Origin: Gnetum montanum
Lineage: Eukaryota; Streptophyta; Gnetopsida; Gnetales; Gnetaceae
Direction of reading: 5' to 3'
Length of the DNA: 64,000 bases
Assembly: GCA_015680685.1 (NCBI GenBank)
Contig: MNCI01009604.1
Span: 622,603-686,602 of the forward strand
The notes under the pieces are model-generated. The model did no database searches, was not told the DNA's origin, and worked only from the letters and a program-made list of their open reading frames with translations. The position numbers and the translations under genes are program-made. Positions 35,390 to 47,149 of the stretch are shown piece by piece (within the stretch, counting starts at the first letter, position 1; each line of letters starts with the position of its first letter).

Positions 35390-36250
35390 CTCTAATATAT
35401 TTACAAATTGTTGGAAATGAACTATGCAAGGCTCTTTTGGATTCAAGTTTCGATGTCAACTTGATTTCTTAAGAAATGTACAAGGCCTAGAACCTACCTC
35501 CATTAAAAAAGAGCAACATCTGTCTAGAGTTGGCCAACTAGTCCATCACTATTCCATTGGGACTGGTGGAAGACATTGTTACCACTATTTGTAGACGCTC
35601 GTACCTAGTTGACTTCCTAGTGATTTAGGTAAACAACGGTAAGGGAAACTTCCCAATCATAATGGTAAGATCATGGCTAAGCACCATCGACACACACCTA
35701 GGAATTCACAATATTTTCCTAGAAATATCAAAGGAAAATACATTTGGAAAGATCGAGAAGAAGAAAGTTCCATGCATCGCATATAGTGAAACAAGGTGTA
35801 ATTGTGTGCAGAGGTCATGGTTTGTGCAAAGTTTAGCATTTCTTGCATACAATTAGTGTGCACAAGTGATTAACATACAAAGATTCCTATATGCAACAAC
35901 CACATGATAGGAAGACACCCAATGGCTAACAGCTGATCAAGAAAGCTGTTCACTCATATGCATGAAACCAATTGAGGGTTTGACATATGCTTACATCGAT
36001 AGAATAGATGCATTAGAGCAAGTCGATTACCAAATTTCAAGTCTTAACCTTGAAAATATCAATTGGGGGAAGTTGGAAATCCCTGAGAAATTTAAGTAGG
36101 AGCCCCTCGAGCTGAAACCATTTCCCACTGGTATGGAATACACGTTCCTTAAAAATGGAAAACCGGTAATTATCAACGCTAAGCTTGCTCCTCAATAGAA
36201 AGAAGAATTGCTAAAGGTAATAAATAAATGGTCAAAAGCCTTCCTTGGTC
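35390..36250 (+). pseudogene. TE-4 aspartic protease region
   Basis: Encodes CKALLDSSFDVNLIS, where TE-3 has LLDSGF; the catalytic D-S/T-G has become D-S-S. LPPLKKSNICLELAN, a GLVEDIVTTI block and RSWLSTIDTHLGIHNIFLEI follow. The spacer to RT (about 35760-36250) matches TE-5. Several stops. Confidence 0.75.
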
Positions 36251-36299
36251 ATATCTCGAATTAACTGGAATAGATCCTAGGATATGCCAACATAGAATT

Positions 36300-37070
36300 T
36301 ACACTGACCCCTCCATGAAGCCTCGAAGACAATCGCAGAGGCGATTGAACCCTAAGTTAAAGCAAGTAGTTAAGGGAGAAATCAAATAGCTTCTTAAGGC
36401 TAGGGTCATATACCCCATTGATGATAGCAAATGGGTTAGCCCCTTAGTTATCATGCCTAAAAAGGAAGGCAAATGGAGGGTGTGCATAGATTTCAGGCTA
36501 CTAAATATGGCAACATTTAAAAATCACTTTCCATTGCCATTTGTCAACCAAGTCTTAGATACCATCGCAAGGCATCACTATTATAGTTTTTTGGATGGAT
36601 ATAGAAGATATAACCAAATATAAATAGCCCCAAAATACCATGCCAAGACTATGTTCACTAGTCCTTGGGAATGTTTGTATACAAACAAATGCCATTTGGC
36701 TTGTGCAATGCCCTTGCAACATTTCAATGACTAGTTGTAAGCATATTCCAATAGCAGATAGGGAATGGCATGGAGGTCTTTATGAACAACTTCTTCACTT
36801 ATGGAGAAAACTTTGATCAAGCCTTGGACCAGATGGAGCAAGTGTTAAAAAGATGTGTAGAAACTAATTTGAGGCTCACTTGGTAGAAAATCCATTTGAT
36901 GGTCTAAGAAGGTGTAGTACTATGGCACAAAATCTCACACACAGGGATAGAGGTAAACCCCGAGAAAATCAAAATTATTCAAGGAATTACCCATCAATCA
37001 GAAACTATCAAAGATATTTGATCATTTCTTGGACATACTGGCTATTATAGGAGATTTATTGAGAACTTAC
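36300..37070 (+). pseudogene. TE-4 reverse transcriptase, catalytic box lost
   Basis: RT fingers/palm: KWVSPLVIMPKKEGKWRVCI, HFPLPFVNQVLDTIA and FLDGYRRYNQI. The family box VFMDD reads VFMNN at 36776-36790, both Asp codons having become AAC (G-to-A), so polymerase activity is abolished. Frame changes occur around 36665. Homology ends in the SFLGHTGYYRRFIENL segment near 37068. Confidence 0.8.
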
Positions 37071-37840
37071 AATTTGTTCAACAACAAATCATAAACAGGT
37101 TTGGTGTACCATGTGCACTTATTTCAGTTAATGGTACATACTTCACAGGTGTAACTTTTTAGAAATTAATGCAATGCTTAGGGGTTGAGCATAAATTGAC
37201 TACACCATACCACCTCCAAGCGAACGGTCAAGCAGAAGTCACCAACAGGGAGATTACAAAGATATTGACAAGAATTGTTAGCAAGTTTAGGCAAGACTAG
37301 AGCACTAAACTAAATGATGCTCTTTGGGCATACCTCTCGACATGGAAACTCCCTACAGGATACTCTCCCTATGAGTTAGTGTACGGTAAATTACCAACAC
37401 TTCCCATTCAAATTAAGATTCATACATTATCTATGGCATGTGATCTCAACCTTGACTTGGATCTAGCACAGAAACAATAGTTAGTAACCATTGCTAGATG
37501 AAAATTGACTAGTTGCATTGTCATCTAATGAGTTGCACAAGGCATTCAATAAACAATGTCATGACCTAAGGATTAGGAAAGTTAAATATCAATTGGGAGA
37601 TAAGGTTCTCTACTAGAATCCCACACATGTGCCACAACGTGCTAAATTTCAAATACTGTGGGAAGGACCTTATATTATTTATGCAACTTTTTCTTCAGGG
37701 GCCATGAGAATATACAAACTTGAGAGCCCAGACAAGAAACTGTTGGTCAACGTACAACAAACCAAACCTTCCCATGAGCTTAGGATAGCTAGTACACATG
37801 CTACCTCTATTGATGGATAACCTTGCTCACTATTTCAGAT
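37071..37840 (+). pseudogene. TE-4 integrase remnant
   Basis: Begins mid-domain with QQQIINRFGVPCALIS, matching TE-5 at 47790. The H/C finger and first catalytic Asp are deleted along with RNase H. The QAEVTN(R/K)EI region with the catalytic Glu survives (37230-37255). The C-terminus has FQILWEGPYIIYATF and ends near SHGGDGHL-like sequence. Confidence 0.75.
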
Positions 37841-39555
37841 CTCCCCCTTCCAACTTAGTCATGGGGGAGATGGCCACCTATGCTAACAATTCTAGGCCCT
37901 CAGTTCTTTTTGAATTTTTTAACACATTTTTATTTTATCATTTTTTGTTTTACACATTCTTTCAACTTTTCTTATTTTCATTTTATACCATTGTTCATGT
38001 TTTTATTGTTTCTTTGTTTTCTTGATTTACTTTTATTCGTCATCCAATAAGTGCTCATTATGGTGGATTGAATTATATCATATTGATTACTAATGTTTGA
38101 TTTTTACCTTTGAATTATGATGCTGATATTAAGGTATGGTTCTTTTGGTAAAATAGGTAATGAGTCCACGCTGTCCACTCATCAATACANNNNNNNNNNN
38201 NNNNNNNNNNNNNNNNNNNNNNNNNNNNNNGAGAATTCAAAGCATACCCCTTAGACATAATAAAGTAATATGGGCTACAAGCATTGGTTATGGAACTAGA
38301 AAGACATGTTACCCATGGATGAAGGTTCCCTCTAACTAAGGCCCTTTCTTCCATCCTACTTCTCCATCTCACTCTCCTCGGAATGATGATGACTCTTTGT
38401 GAAAGCATTCTTGTTACTTCAAGTGGATGGATTGGTCAAGTGTGTTGATGCGAGGTCATTGGATATGGTTTGTTTGAGTTTGGATTTTGGATGAGTTCTA
38501 CTCAGTCACACTAACCATAAAATATACAAGGGGCTTTACACAACCTTGTTCTTGGGATTCCATTCCTTTCTCTCCTCTCCATCTTTCTTCCAATTTTCCA
38601 CCTCATTGCCAATTTTATCATTAGTCCATTCTAGATTAATGCATTATTTTTCTTTGGTGAATTCTTGTGAGCAAGTTTTTAACTCTCACTTCCAAATGAC
38701 ATTCCTAGAGCCTACGGACTCTTTGGTTTGTGGGTTTGTCAGGGCATAGAAGGCATGAGCCTGCTTTGGGCAGGATCCACTGGCATTTCATTTTGGTGCA
38801 ATTGTTAACTTCTTTCCCTTAAAAATTTCCTGCAATAAATCATTTCTTATTTCATCCCCATCCATGACATCCATTTTATTGGTGTTCCCATTAATATTTT
38901 TTCCCATCTTTCTTGTTCCTCATATTTTTCCATCTTATAGCTACTGGAGATTCACTCTTAGTCGTGGGGGCCTTGGCAATTTTTTTATAATTTTCTCCAT
39001 TTTATTATTCACCTAACCCCTACACCTTGGGTAGTCACCTATGATAAATCTCCAAACTAGTTTCTGGCATAACCACAACTTAGCCAATGCACTTCAAATT
39101 GAGGCAAGGCATTAACTGCATTATGGTTTATCTATCCTTACTCATTTGTGACTTTGTTGTGTGTGTAGATGGAAATCATATAAAAATGGACTAGGCTTGG
39201 AGGAAGCACTTAGGGTGGATTGTAATTGGAGCATTTATGAAAGGAGAAAGTCTAGTGGCATGGCTATAGATAAACAATGGAAGGCGCAATCTTAGCATTG
39301 GCTGCAACATGCTTTATTTTCTTTCTCTCTCTTTCTCTACAAGCTACCAAATAAAGGCTTGAATGTCATTTATGTACGAGTTTTCACCACAATGGTCATG
39401 AATAATAATGTTATAATATGCTTATTGATCTATTCACTAGGCACATTGAGTTTGTCATCCCATTCCACCGTCAGTTATCAATTAGTCAATAATCCCATAC
39501 CTTCTCAATATTTTGTAAGGAACTCGAGGACGAGTTTCATTCAGTTGTGGGGGTA
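37841..39555 (+). other. TE-4 conserved 3' leader
   Basis: Non-coding; aligns with the TE-1 and TE-5 leaders. It has GAATTCAAAGCATACCCC after the gap, AAGGTTCCCTCTAACTAAGG (38327), GCCTGCTTTGGGCAGGATCC (38760), GTGTGTAGATGG (39160, acceptor-like AG before ATG) and the pre-LTR block 39489-39555. No ORF follows the ATG. Confidence 0.65.
38190..38230. other. Assembly gap (41 N) in the TE-4 3' leader
   Basis: Alignment of the flanks to TE-5 (about 48880 and 49165) suggests that roughly 290 bases are missing, so the N count is a placeholder. The lost part corresponds to the A-rich stretch that precedes GAATTC in the sister copies. Confidence 0.85.
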
Positions 39556-40468
39556 TGATGAGAGAGGTTACTCTAATAATTAGAGTGTTTATTATTAGAG
39601 CAGTTACTCTAATTATTAAAGTGATTATTATTAGAGAAGTTATTCCTGGGTTACTCTTGGGCCTATAAATATAGTGCCCAGGCACACAATAGGGAGTAAT
39701 TTAGAAGGGGAAGTCTTGGAAGAAAGTCTTTCAAAGGAATTCTTTTAGAAGTCTTTTAGTAGTCAAGTAGCGAAACTCTTGTAGTTAGAGTATTTTTCAA
39801 GTGCCCGCAGTAGGAGGTCTAAGTGTGGATGGATCTTTATTCGAGCATTGTGTACTTGAGCACACCTTGTGTACAACAATAAAGATGAGCTCTTTGATTC
39901 ATCTTTGCAGCACTTGAGATTTTTTTTCTTACACATTTCTTTTATTTTATTATTTTATGTATTTATTTTATTTTATGCACTTTAAATTTTTGTTATTAGC
40001 ATAGCAATTCATTTTGATCAATTTAGAAAATCGTTAAATTACACATAGTATGATCACTTCGAGCATGCGTGTAACACTTGGTAACCTAGTAACGATTAGC
40101 GTTTGGTAATCCCAGTGGTGTTGCACTGGTTTAGGATGTGTACGACAAGTGAGAATGAATACTGTTGTTAGCATTAGTTAAAGCCTAGTTAATTAGTAGT
40201 TAAGTTAAATTAGTCACTTAGTTATATCTCTCTCTCCTCCCTTATTAGCAGTAGGACATAAAAACATAAAATCTATAAAAATCATATGCCTCAAGCTTAC
40301 TTAACTATACAATTGTGACATACAGGTAAGCTTGGGAAGACAACGATTAACCAACTCATCCTTGTTCCACTAGGGCACATAAGCACTTAGCTCTTGAAAT
40401 TTGACTAGATCATGTGTGAAACACTCGTATTCGTATGGTTGAGCGTAGGGGTACCTAGTCACTCATCA
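39556..40468 (+). repeat. TE-4 3' LTR
   Basis: 913 bp. Starts TGATGAGAGAGG and ends CTCATCA. TATAAATA at 39664-39671. It carries two U3 units against about three in the 5' copy. It is followed by the TSD CCCCT. Confidence 0.9.
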
Positions 40469-40473
40469 CCCCT

Positions 40474-41350
40474 TGTTCCTACTAGATCAAGAAGATAATG
40501 AGGATCCTCCATTGGAAGGTTCTCAACAAGAAGATTCTCCACACCCTGCTATTGATGGTGAGGGTGTGAACCTGACTATGAAATCGACTATTCATAAATT
40601 AAGATCAGGAAAGTTCGATAGCCAAAGTAGGAACTCAAGTAAACATCGCAACAACAAGGGATCTAAGAATGGTGATTTTCATAAGCACAAGAGTGGTGGT
40701 GGACACCATGGTGGTAGTGGTGGTCTACCTTCCACTTCATCCTCTTCATCCGATTCCAAACATTCTTCTTCATTTGATGGTTCTTATGGAAGCCACCATC
40801 AAAACAACCATGATGAAGGTGATTGATGAAATAACAATGATCATGAAGGCCACCAAAACTAAAGGGGTGGCCAAAACCATCGTTAGTATCATCAACATAG
40901 TGATGATGAAGAACCTTTATTGGTGACTCACAATATGCATAACATTGCAGAGGTAGTGAAAATCCCAACTAGGCATATGAAGGATAGTCAAATCAAGTGC
41001 CTAGATATGAAAAATATTCCAAGATTTCAGGGGGGATACAATTTTGATCTGCAGACACATATACAAGCTTTTGAAGATGCCTATGCCTTATAGACCATAG
41101 AGAATGAGTGGTAGAAACTCAAGATTTTCCCAAGGACATTCATTAAGGAAGCTGAAAGTTGGTATCGGTCCTTGGAACTAGAATATATCTGAAGATGGAG
41201 TACCATGTTAGAACTATTCAATGACAAACATCAAATGTACTTCAAAGTGTCTAATCTAAGAAGACAAATCCAAGGCTAGAAACAAGGAGTACATGAACCC
41301 TTGGATGCCACCATGGGCTGATACTATTCACTCCTACATCGATGCCCTGG
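40474..41350 (+). pseudogene. TE-3 gag, part 2 (linker and core)
   Basis: Resumes TE-3 gag after TE-4. Open frame 40473-40826 is the acidic then His/Ser/Gly-rich linker (DEDPPLEGS-like, KHKSGGGHHGGSGG). The core follows at about 40940-41340 (LDMKNIPRFQGGYNFDLQTH, WYRSLELEYI, EPLDATMG), with stops. It is interrupted by TE-5 after CCTGG at 41350. Part 3 continues HGYSQREQLHDIIDGLREE from 51318. Confidence 0.75.
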
Positions 41351-42263
41351 TAATGAACCGAGATATCGTGTACGTGATATTGAATTAACCATGCAATGTC
41401 GAATACCCGATATCGCAGCCTGTCTCCTTGCCTATAAATAAGAGGCAANGATGCCTTGGTAATGAACCGAGATATCGTGTACATGATATTGAATCAACCA
41501 TGCAATGTCGGATACCCGATATCGCAGCCTGTCTCCTTGCCTATAAATAAGAGGCAATGCCCTTGGTTTCCACATTAGAAAGTTAGTCCCTTATCCAAAA
41601 TCTTGCCATTTCCCCTTAGAGTTAGAATTATTTCTATGTGCTTGTAGTGGGAGTCATAGAGTGAATGGATCTTTATTCAAGAATTGTGTGCCTGAGCATA
41701 CTTTGTGTACGGTAATAAAGACAAACTTTATGATAAACCTTGCAGCATAAAAAATAGATTAATTAGATTTAATTATTATGTAATTATTTCTTAGTTAATT
41801 AATGATTTCTCTCACCCTAAAACTCTCTTAGTTAAATACACTCAGTATGACTACTTTGAGCATGCGTGTAGCATTTGGTAACCCAGTGACAATTAGTGTT
41901 TGGTAATCCCAGTAGCGTTGCACTGGTTCAGGATGTGTACGGAAAGTGGGAATAGATACTGGTGTTAGGAGTAATTATAACTTAGTTAATGAATAATTAA
42001 ATTAGATAAGTTACTTAGTTATCTCTCTCCCCCTCCTTACTGGCGTAGGATATAAAACACATAAAAGCCATAAAAATCATATGCCTCAAGCTTACTTAAC
42101 CATACAATCGTGACATACAAGTAAGTTTGGGAAGACAATGATTAACCAACCCATTATCATTCCACAAAGGCACATAGGCACTTAGTCCTTAGAATTTGAC
42201 TGAATTGTGCATGAAACACTTGTATTCGTATGGTTGAGCATAGGGGTACCTCGCCGCTCATAA
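41351..42263 (+). repeat. TE-5 5' LTR, with artefactual duplication of its start
   Basis: Starts TAATGAACCG (family TGATGAACC) and ends CTCATAA. Bases 41341-41448 and 41450-41557 are near copies separated by one N at 41449. The duplication includes the host bases GATGCC(C/T)TGG, so an overlap-join error is likelier than biology. True LTR length is about 804 bp. TATAAATA at 41542-41549. Confidence 0.8.
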
Positions 42264-42264
42264 T

Positions 42265-42282
42265 TGGCATCGTTGTTGGGAA
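42265..42282 (+). other. TE-5 primer binding site (tRNA-Asp type)
   Basis: TGGCATCGTTGTTGGGAA matches 13 of 18 positions of the tRNA-Asp complement. All differences are transitions. Confidence 0.75.
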
Positions 42283-42395
42283 GTTAGTTGTTTGTGCGCT
42301 ATGTAGAATGTAGGAAATCATTCACATCATTGGAATGAACCCTTAGGGTTGATTAAGGAAAAGATAATAGTACATTGCACACTGAACAAGACAAG

Positions 42396-44790
42396 ATGTC
42401 TTCTTCTTCACACAAAAGCACTTCATCACCTAGGACTAACACAAGAAGAAATTAGCGGTAAGACACACATGACGTTGATCTACCAATCCCTCAATAGTTT
42501 CATGTGGTATATGTTCATCCCAATGAATATGTACCTAACTTCACCTTTATTTTCTACCAAGATGAATAGTTGTGTTGGCATGACTTGGAAGGTAACATGG
42601 TATTACCTCTCAACCATTCAGTCCCTAGTATGCTTCTTCATGCTCTCACATAAATAGGCATGCAACACTTACATGAAGAATACATTGCACAAGACTATGA
42701 TTCGAGAGACTATCATCCCACAAAAGTGTGACATCAAAGGGATTTGCAACAGGAGAGACACCATAAGTCTTTGAAAGGAAAACGGTCCAAGGATGCCCCC
42801 CATGTTTTAAGCAAAATCGAGGGTGATGGACCTACTTTAGGTAGTCGCCCACATAATGATGTTCCTCTCCTTGAATTTGGCCAAGTGGTTGTGTATCAGA
42901 ACCTTCATTCTATTGTTCACAACCTAGGTGTTGATACCAATAGATAAAAAGTTTCCAAAAAAGAAATAATGACACATGGACAAAGGTGGGCATTTTGATC
43001 GCACTCGCAATTGAGGTAGAGACCACCAAAGAGAAGGTAGTAGACACTATCATGGTGGCGGGTCTCCTTCTTGTTCACTTTCATCATCTCCTTCACCCTC
43101 TCCTTCAATGTTTGGACATAGCCATATAGAGAAAGATTGTGAGGATAAGGGCAAACAAAGTAGAAGTCACAAACGAAACAACCAAGATAGAGGATGAGGA
43201 CACTCTAGGGAATCACGACATAGAAGAAGGGAGAGTAGAGAACAACATAGGCATCACAGACACTACAAACGAGACAATCATGATGAACCCCTACTTGCTA
43301 CTTGAAGCATGCTAGACATAACTAAGGCTGTGAGAGTTCCAACAAGGCACTAAAAAGATAGTAGGATCAAGAGTTTAGACATGAATAACATCCCACGATC
43401 TGAAGGGGGATATAACATTGATCCTCAAAATCACTTACAAACATTTCACAATGCGTGTGCCTTGAAAAACATAGAAAATGAGTGGCAAAAACTTAAGTTG
43501 TTCCCATGGATACTAATAATAGAAGCTAAAAGTTGGTACTGGTTCTTAGAACTAGAATCCATTCGTAGGTGGAGTAATATGTTAGAATTATTCAATGATA
43601 AGTACCAAACATACTCCTAGGTGTCTAACCTATGAAAGCAAATCCAAGGATGGAAACAAGGAAGTCATGAACCCTTGGATGCTACCATGGGCCACTATTA
43701 TGCACTTTTACATCGTTGTCCTAGCCATGGTTACTTGTAGTAGGATTAGCTATGCCATCTCGTAGATGGGCTTAGGCATGAAACAAGAAGAACCCTTGGG
43801 ACTTATGCCCAAGGAAGACTATTCAAGCTTAGGTCCCATCAAATTCACAGTTCACTGGAGCAAGTTGTTAAGGAAGAAGGTGAGCTATGAAAGAGAGAGT
43901 GTGCAGAAGAATATAACTGAGATCCTTTGCTCTAGAAGAAGGGAGTAAGATTTTGTGAGGATGAGGAAGAGTCACCACTTGAAGAGATGGTGAATAGGAA
44001 AACCTTGCCTATCCAGAAGTTAGCATTAGAAATGTCAGCAAAGGTAGATCAAATGTGGGACTCCCTGGATAGTAGGTTTCAAATTGTTCTCAAAGTAGTA
44101 GAGGAGTCTAGGGAGCAAAGTAGTGATTGTGACAAAAGAAAAAAGAAAGAAGCAGAAAATGCACGCAACAAGGATAAGGGTAAAGTTTCTATTATTGAAG
44201 AGGTTGTGGACTTAGATACAGATGATGATAGTGGATGTAAGATCTATTAATATGACCATCCTAAGGGATGTTACCCTATGATCTCACATCTGCAGGAGTC
44301 TGGGGTGTATGCACTTAACCCATGTTTAAACAAACGGTAGACATCTTGATGGTTACCTTATCCCCAAGGTAACCCAAGGCAGTTCCACCAACCTTCAACA
44401 TATTATCCAAGTGGAACTCCACCATAACCAATTGAGTAACATCAATAGTGGTAGCATCCCCAATCATGGGGAATGCCAACACCAAGGTAATAATATGCTC
44501 ACCAGCAACTTGACCCATATGGATATTACGTGCAACATCCAATCTCTCCACGTGACTCTATTGGTCACATTACTCTCCAACATCACTACCAAGCCTATGA
44601 GTACTATAGGACTCTGTCTCCTAGGGGTGATATTCCACAAGTATACCATCCTTCCAATCCGTCTGCATCTCTCCCACCAATAGCTCCGTTACCAATTGCT
44701 CCAAGAATGTAAGGTGAACTCCCCACTCATCCACAACAATGCAATGCCACAAGGGCTGTTAATCATCAACTTACTATTGGTTCTGAAAAC
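42396..44790 (+). pseudogene. TE-5 gag (degenerate)
   Basis: Starts MSSSSHKSTSSPRTNTR, near-identical to TE-1. The N-terminal domain (VVYVHPNEYVPNFTFIFYQD) is broken by stops. The Arg/His-rich linker runs to 43300. Core 43381-43620 is open (NNIPRSEGGYNIDPQNHLQT, WYWFLELESIRRW). The charged coil is at 43987-44250. The knuckle reads CKIY*YDHPKGCY, so the second Cys is lost and a stop intervenes. A Pro/Tyr/His-rich linker leads to the protease. Confidence 0.8.
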
Positions 44791-44793
44791 TAT

Positions 44794-45849
44794 ATGAAGA
44801 AAAGACCTTTCTTCAGAACCAACAGTCTAACCAAGTCTTTGCAACCTCAAGTGGATGAGCCTTTGGACATCTCAAGATCAAATAAAGATTTAGAGTCCCC
44901 TTTGAGCCTAACACCACATTCAACGCATATGGTCATGTTAACACATGCGGTTACTAATTGGATCAAGGTTGGCCACCTTCCTTGGAAATTCTCTGATCTT
45001 GGAAGTCCCCTAATATATATACAAATCACTAGGAATGAGCCATGCAAAGATCTTTTGGATTTAGGTTCCAGTGTCAATCTAATATTCCAAGAAATGTACA
45101 AGGCCTGGAACCTACCCCCATTAAAAAAGAGAAAGATTTGTTTAGAGTTGGCTGACCAATGCATCGCTTTTCCCTTGGGATTAGTGGAGGACATTATTAC
45201 CATTGTCTATGGATGGTTGTATCTAGTTGACTTCGTGGTGATTCAAGTGAACAATAGTAAGGGGGACTTCCAAATCATAATGGGAAGGGCATGGCTAAGC
45301 ACTATCAATGCACACCTAGGAATCCATGATCTTTCCCTAAAAATATCTAAGGAAAATACTTTTAGAAAGATAGAGAAGAAGAAGGTTGCATGCATCGCTT
45401 ACAGTGACATAGGGTGTAATTGTGTGCAGAGATCATGGGTTGTGCAAAGTCTAACATTGCCTGCATGTAATCAGTGTGCACAAATGATCAATATACAAAG
45501 GTGCATGTATGCAATAGCCACACAACAAGAAGACACCCAATGGCTGATAGCTGATCAAGAAAGCAGCTCACTTATATGCATGGAACTAACTGAGGATTTA
45601 ACTTGTGCTTACATAGATAGCATAGATGCATTAGAGCAAGTCCATAGCCAACTTCCTAGTCCTAACTTGGAAAACATCAACTGGGGGAAGTTGAAAATTT
45701 CTAAAAAATTTAAACAAGGGCTCCTAGAGCTAAAACCATTACCCATCGATAGGGAGTACATGTTCCTTAATAATGGAAAATTGGTAATCATCAATATAAG
45801 ACTTGCTTCGCAACAAGAAGAGTGTCTGCTAAAGGTAATAAACAAGTAA
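44794..45849 (+). CDS. TE-5 protease region, 351-codon open frame
   Basis: The longest open retrotransposon frame in the window. It lies inside the gag-pol frame, so ATG 44794 is only the first Met of the open run, not a true start. Residues 1-75 are linker. The protease is at about residues 80-170: CKDLLDLGSSVNLIFQEM with D-L-G in place of D-S/T-G, LELADQCIAFPLGLVEDI, and the flap/C-terminal VIQVNNSKGDFQIIMGRAWL. The rest is the protease-RT spacer, with NIQRCMYAIATQQEDTQWLI. The family role is maturation of gag-pol. The frame ends at a TAA about 30 codons before RT. D-L-G is also found in Athila-type proteases. TE-3 keeps DSG. Confidence 0.8.
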   Translation: MKKRPFFRTNSLTKSLQPQVDEPLDISRSNKDLESPLSLTPHSTHMVMLTHAVTNWIKVGHLPWKFSDLGSPLIYIQITRNEPCKDLLDLGSSVNLIFQEMYKAWNLPPLKKRKICLELADQCIAFPLGLVEDIITIVYGWLYLVDFVVIQVNNSKGDFQIIMGRAWLSTINAHLGIHDLSLKISKENTFRKIEKKKVACIAYSDIGCNCVQRSWVVQSLTLPACNQCAQMINIQRCMYAIATQQEDTQWLIADQESSSLICMELTEDLTCAYIDSIDALEQVHSQLPSPNLENINWGKLKISKKFKQGLLELKPLPIDREYMFLNNGKLVIINIRLASQQEECLLKVINK

Positions 45850-45879
45850 TCAAAATCCTTCACCTAGTGATATCTGGAA

Positions 45880-47110
45880 TTAACTGAAATAGATCCTAGG
45901 AGATGCCAACATAGGATTTACAATAACTCCTTCATGAAGCCTTGAAAACAACCACATAGGTGATTGAACCCAAAGTTGAAGCAAGTAGTAAAAGAAGAAA
46001 TCAAACAACTTCTAAAGGCTGGGTTCATATACCCCGTTACTGATAGTGAATGGGTTAGCCCCATAGTAATTGTGCCTAAAAAGGGAGGCAAATGGAGGAT
46101 GTGCATAGATTTTAGGCTACTAAACATGACAACATTTAAGGATCACTTTTCATTGCCATTTTTTGACCAAGTCTTAGACACAATCGCAGGGCATCGCTAC
46201 TATAGTTTTCTAGATGGATATAGTGGATACAACCAAATACAAATAGCCTTAGAAGAACAAGCCAAAACTATGTTCACCAGTCCTTAAGGAATGTTAGCAT
46301 ACAAACAAATGCCATTTGACTTATGCAATGGCCCTACAACATTTCAATACTTAGTTTTAAGCATATTCCAATAGTAGATAGGAAATGGTGTGGAAGTCTT
46401 TATGGATGACTTCTCCACTTATGGAGCAAGCTTTGATCAAGCCTTGGACTGATTAGAGCAAGTGCTGAAAAGATGTGTAGAAACTAATTTGAGGCTCAAC
46501 TGGAAAAAAAGCCATTTGATGGTTCAAGAAGGTGTAGTACTTGGGCATAAAATATCACATGCAGGAATAGAGGTAGACCTAGAGAAAATCAAAGTCATCT
46601 AAGGAATTACTCATCAACTGGAAACTATCAAAGATATTTGGTCATTCCTTGGACACACTGGCTACTATAGGAGATTCATAGAGAACTTTTCAAAGATTTC
46701 CAAACCATTGGTAAAGTTAACAAAAAAGGATGTACCCTTTGAGTGGACCAAGGATGTACCCATTCTACAAGCTCTTGATTGATCCAAATCATTCCATGTC
46801 ATTATTGATGCATCCAACTATGTCTTAGGAGCCATGATTACATAGTTAGATGACCAAAAATGTCCTTATTACATCCACTATGCAAGTAAAAGTATCGCTG
46901 GTGCACAACTTAACTATACTACTATAGAAATAGAATTAATGTCTATAGTGTTTGCACTAGAAAAATATAGACACTATGTATTGGGGTACAAAGTATTCAT
47001 ACACATAGATCATAGTGCAATCTGATTCTTCATGAATAAGCCAATGGTAAGCCCTTGTATTATACGATGGATAGTAATCTGACAAGAGTAATGATGATTG
47101 ATCGTAAAGG
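45880..47110 (+). pseudogene. TE-5 reverse transcriptase and RNase H
   Basis: Open piece 45964-46287 encodes the RT fingers/palm: LLKAGFIYPVTDSEWVSPIV, KWRMCIDFRLLN, and FLDGYSGYNQIQIAL with the first catalytic Asp. A TAA interrupts at 46285, then the catalytic box VFMDDFSTYG (FMDD 46399-46410) is intact. Thumb/connection motifs are FLGHTGYYRRFIENFSKIS and KPLVKLTKKDVPFEWTKD. RNase H follows: FHVIIDASNYVLGAM (Asp), TIEIELMSIVFALEKYRHY (Glu), FIHIDHSAI (Asp). A small deletion removes the QLKEKL-like segment seen in TE-3. Family motifs are of the Athila/Tat branch. Confidence 0.85.
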
Positions 47111-47149
47111 CACTGAGAATGTAGTTGTTGATCATTTATCTTAGTTGCA

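Larger units (their letters stand above)
32350..40468 (+). mobile_element. TE-4: Athila-like LTR retrotransposon nested in TE-3 gag
   Basis: The LTRs (32350-33287, 39556-40468) start TGATGAG; the 3' copy ends CTCATCA and the 5' copy GATCATCA. They are flanked by a perfect TSD CCCCT (32345-32349 and 40469-40473). Inside are the PBS, an N-terminally deleted gag, protease, RT, a fused integrase remnant and the 3' leader. RNase H and the N-terminal integrase region are deleted at about 37070, and the RT box is mutated. LTRs differ mostly by transitions. A gap lies in the 3' leader. Confidence 0.9.
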
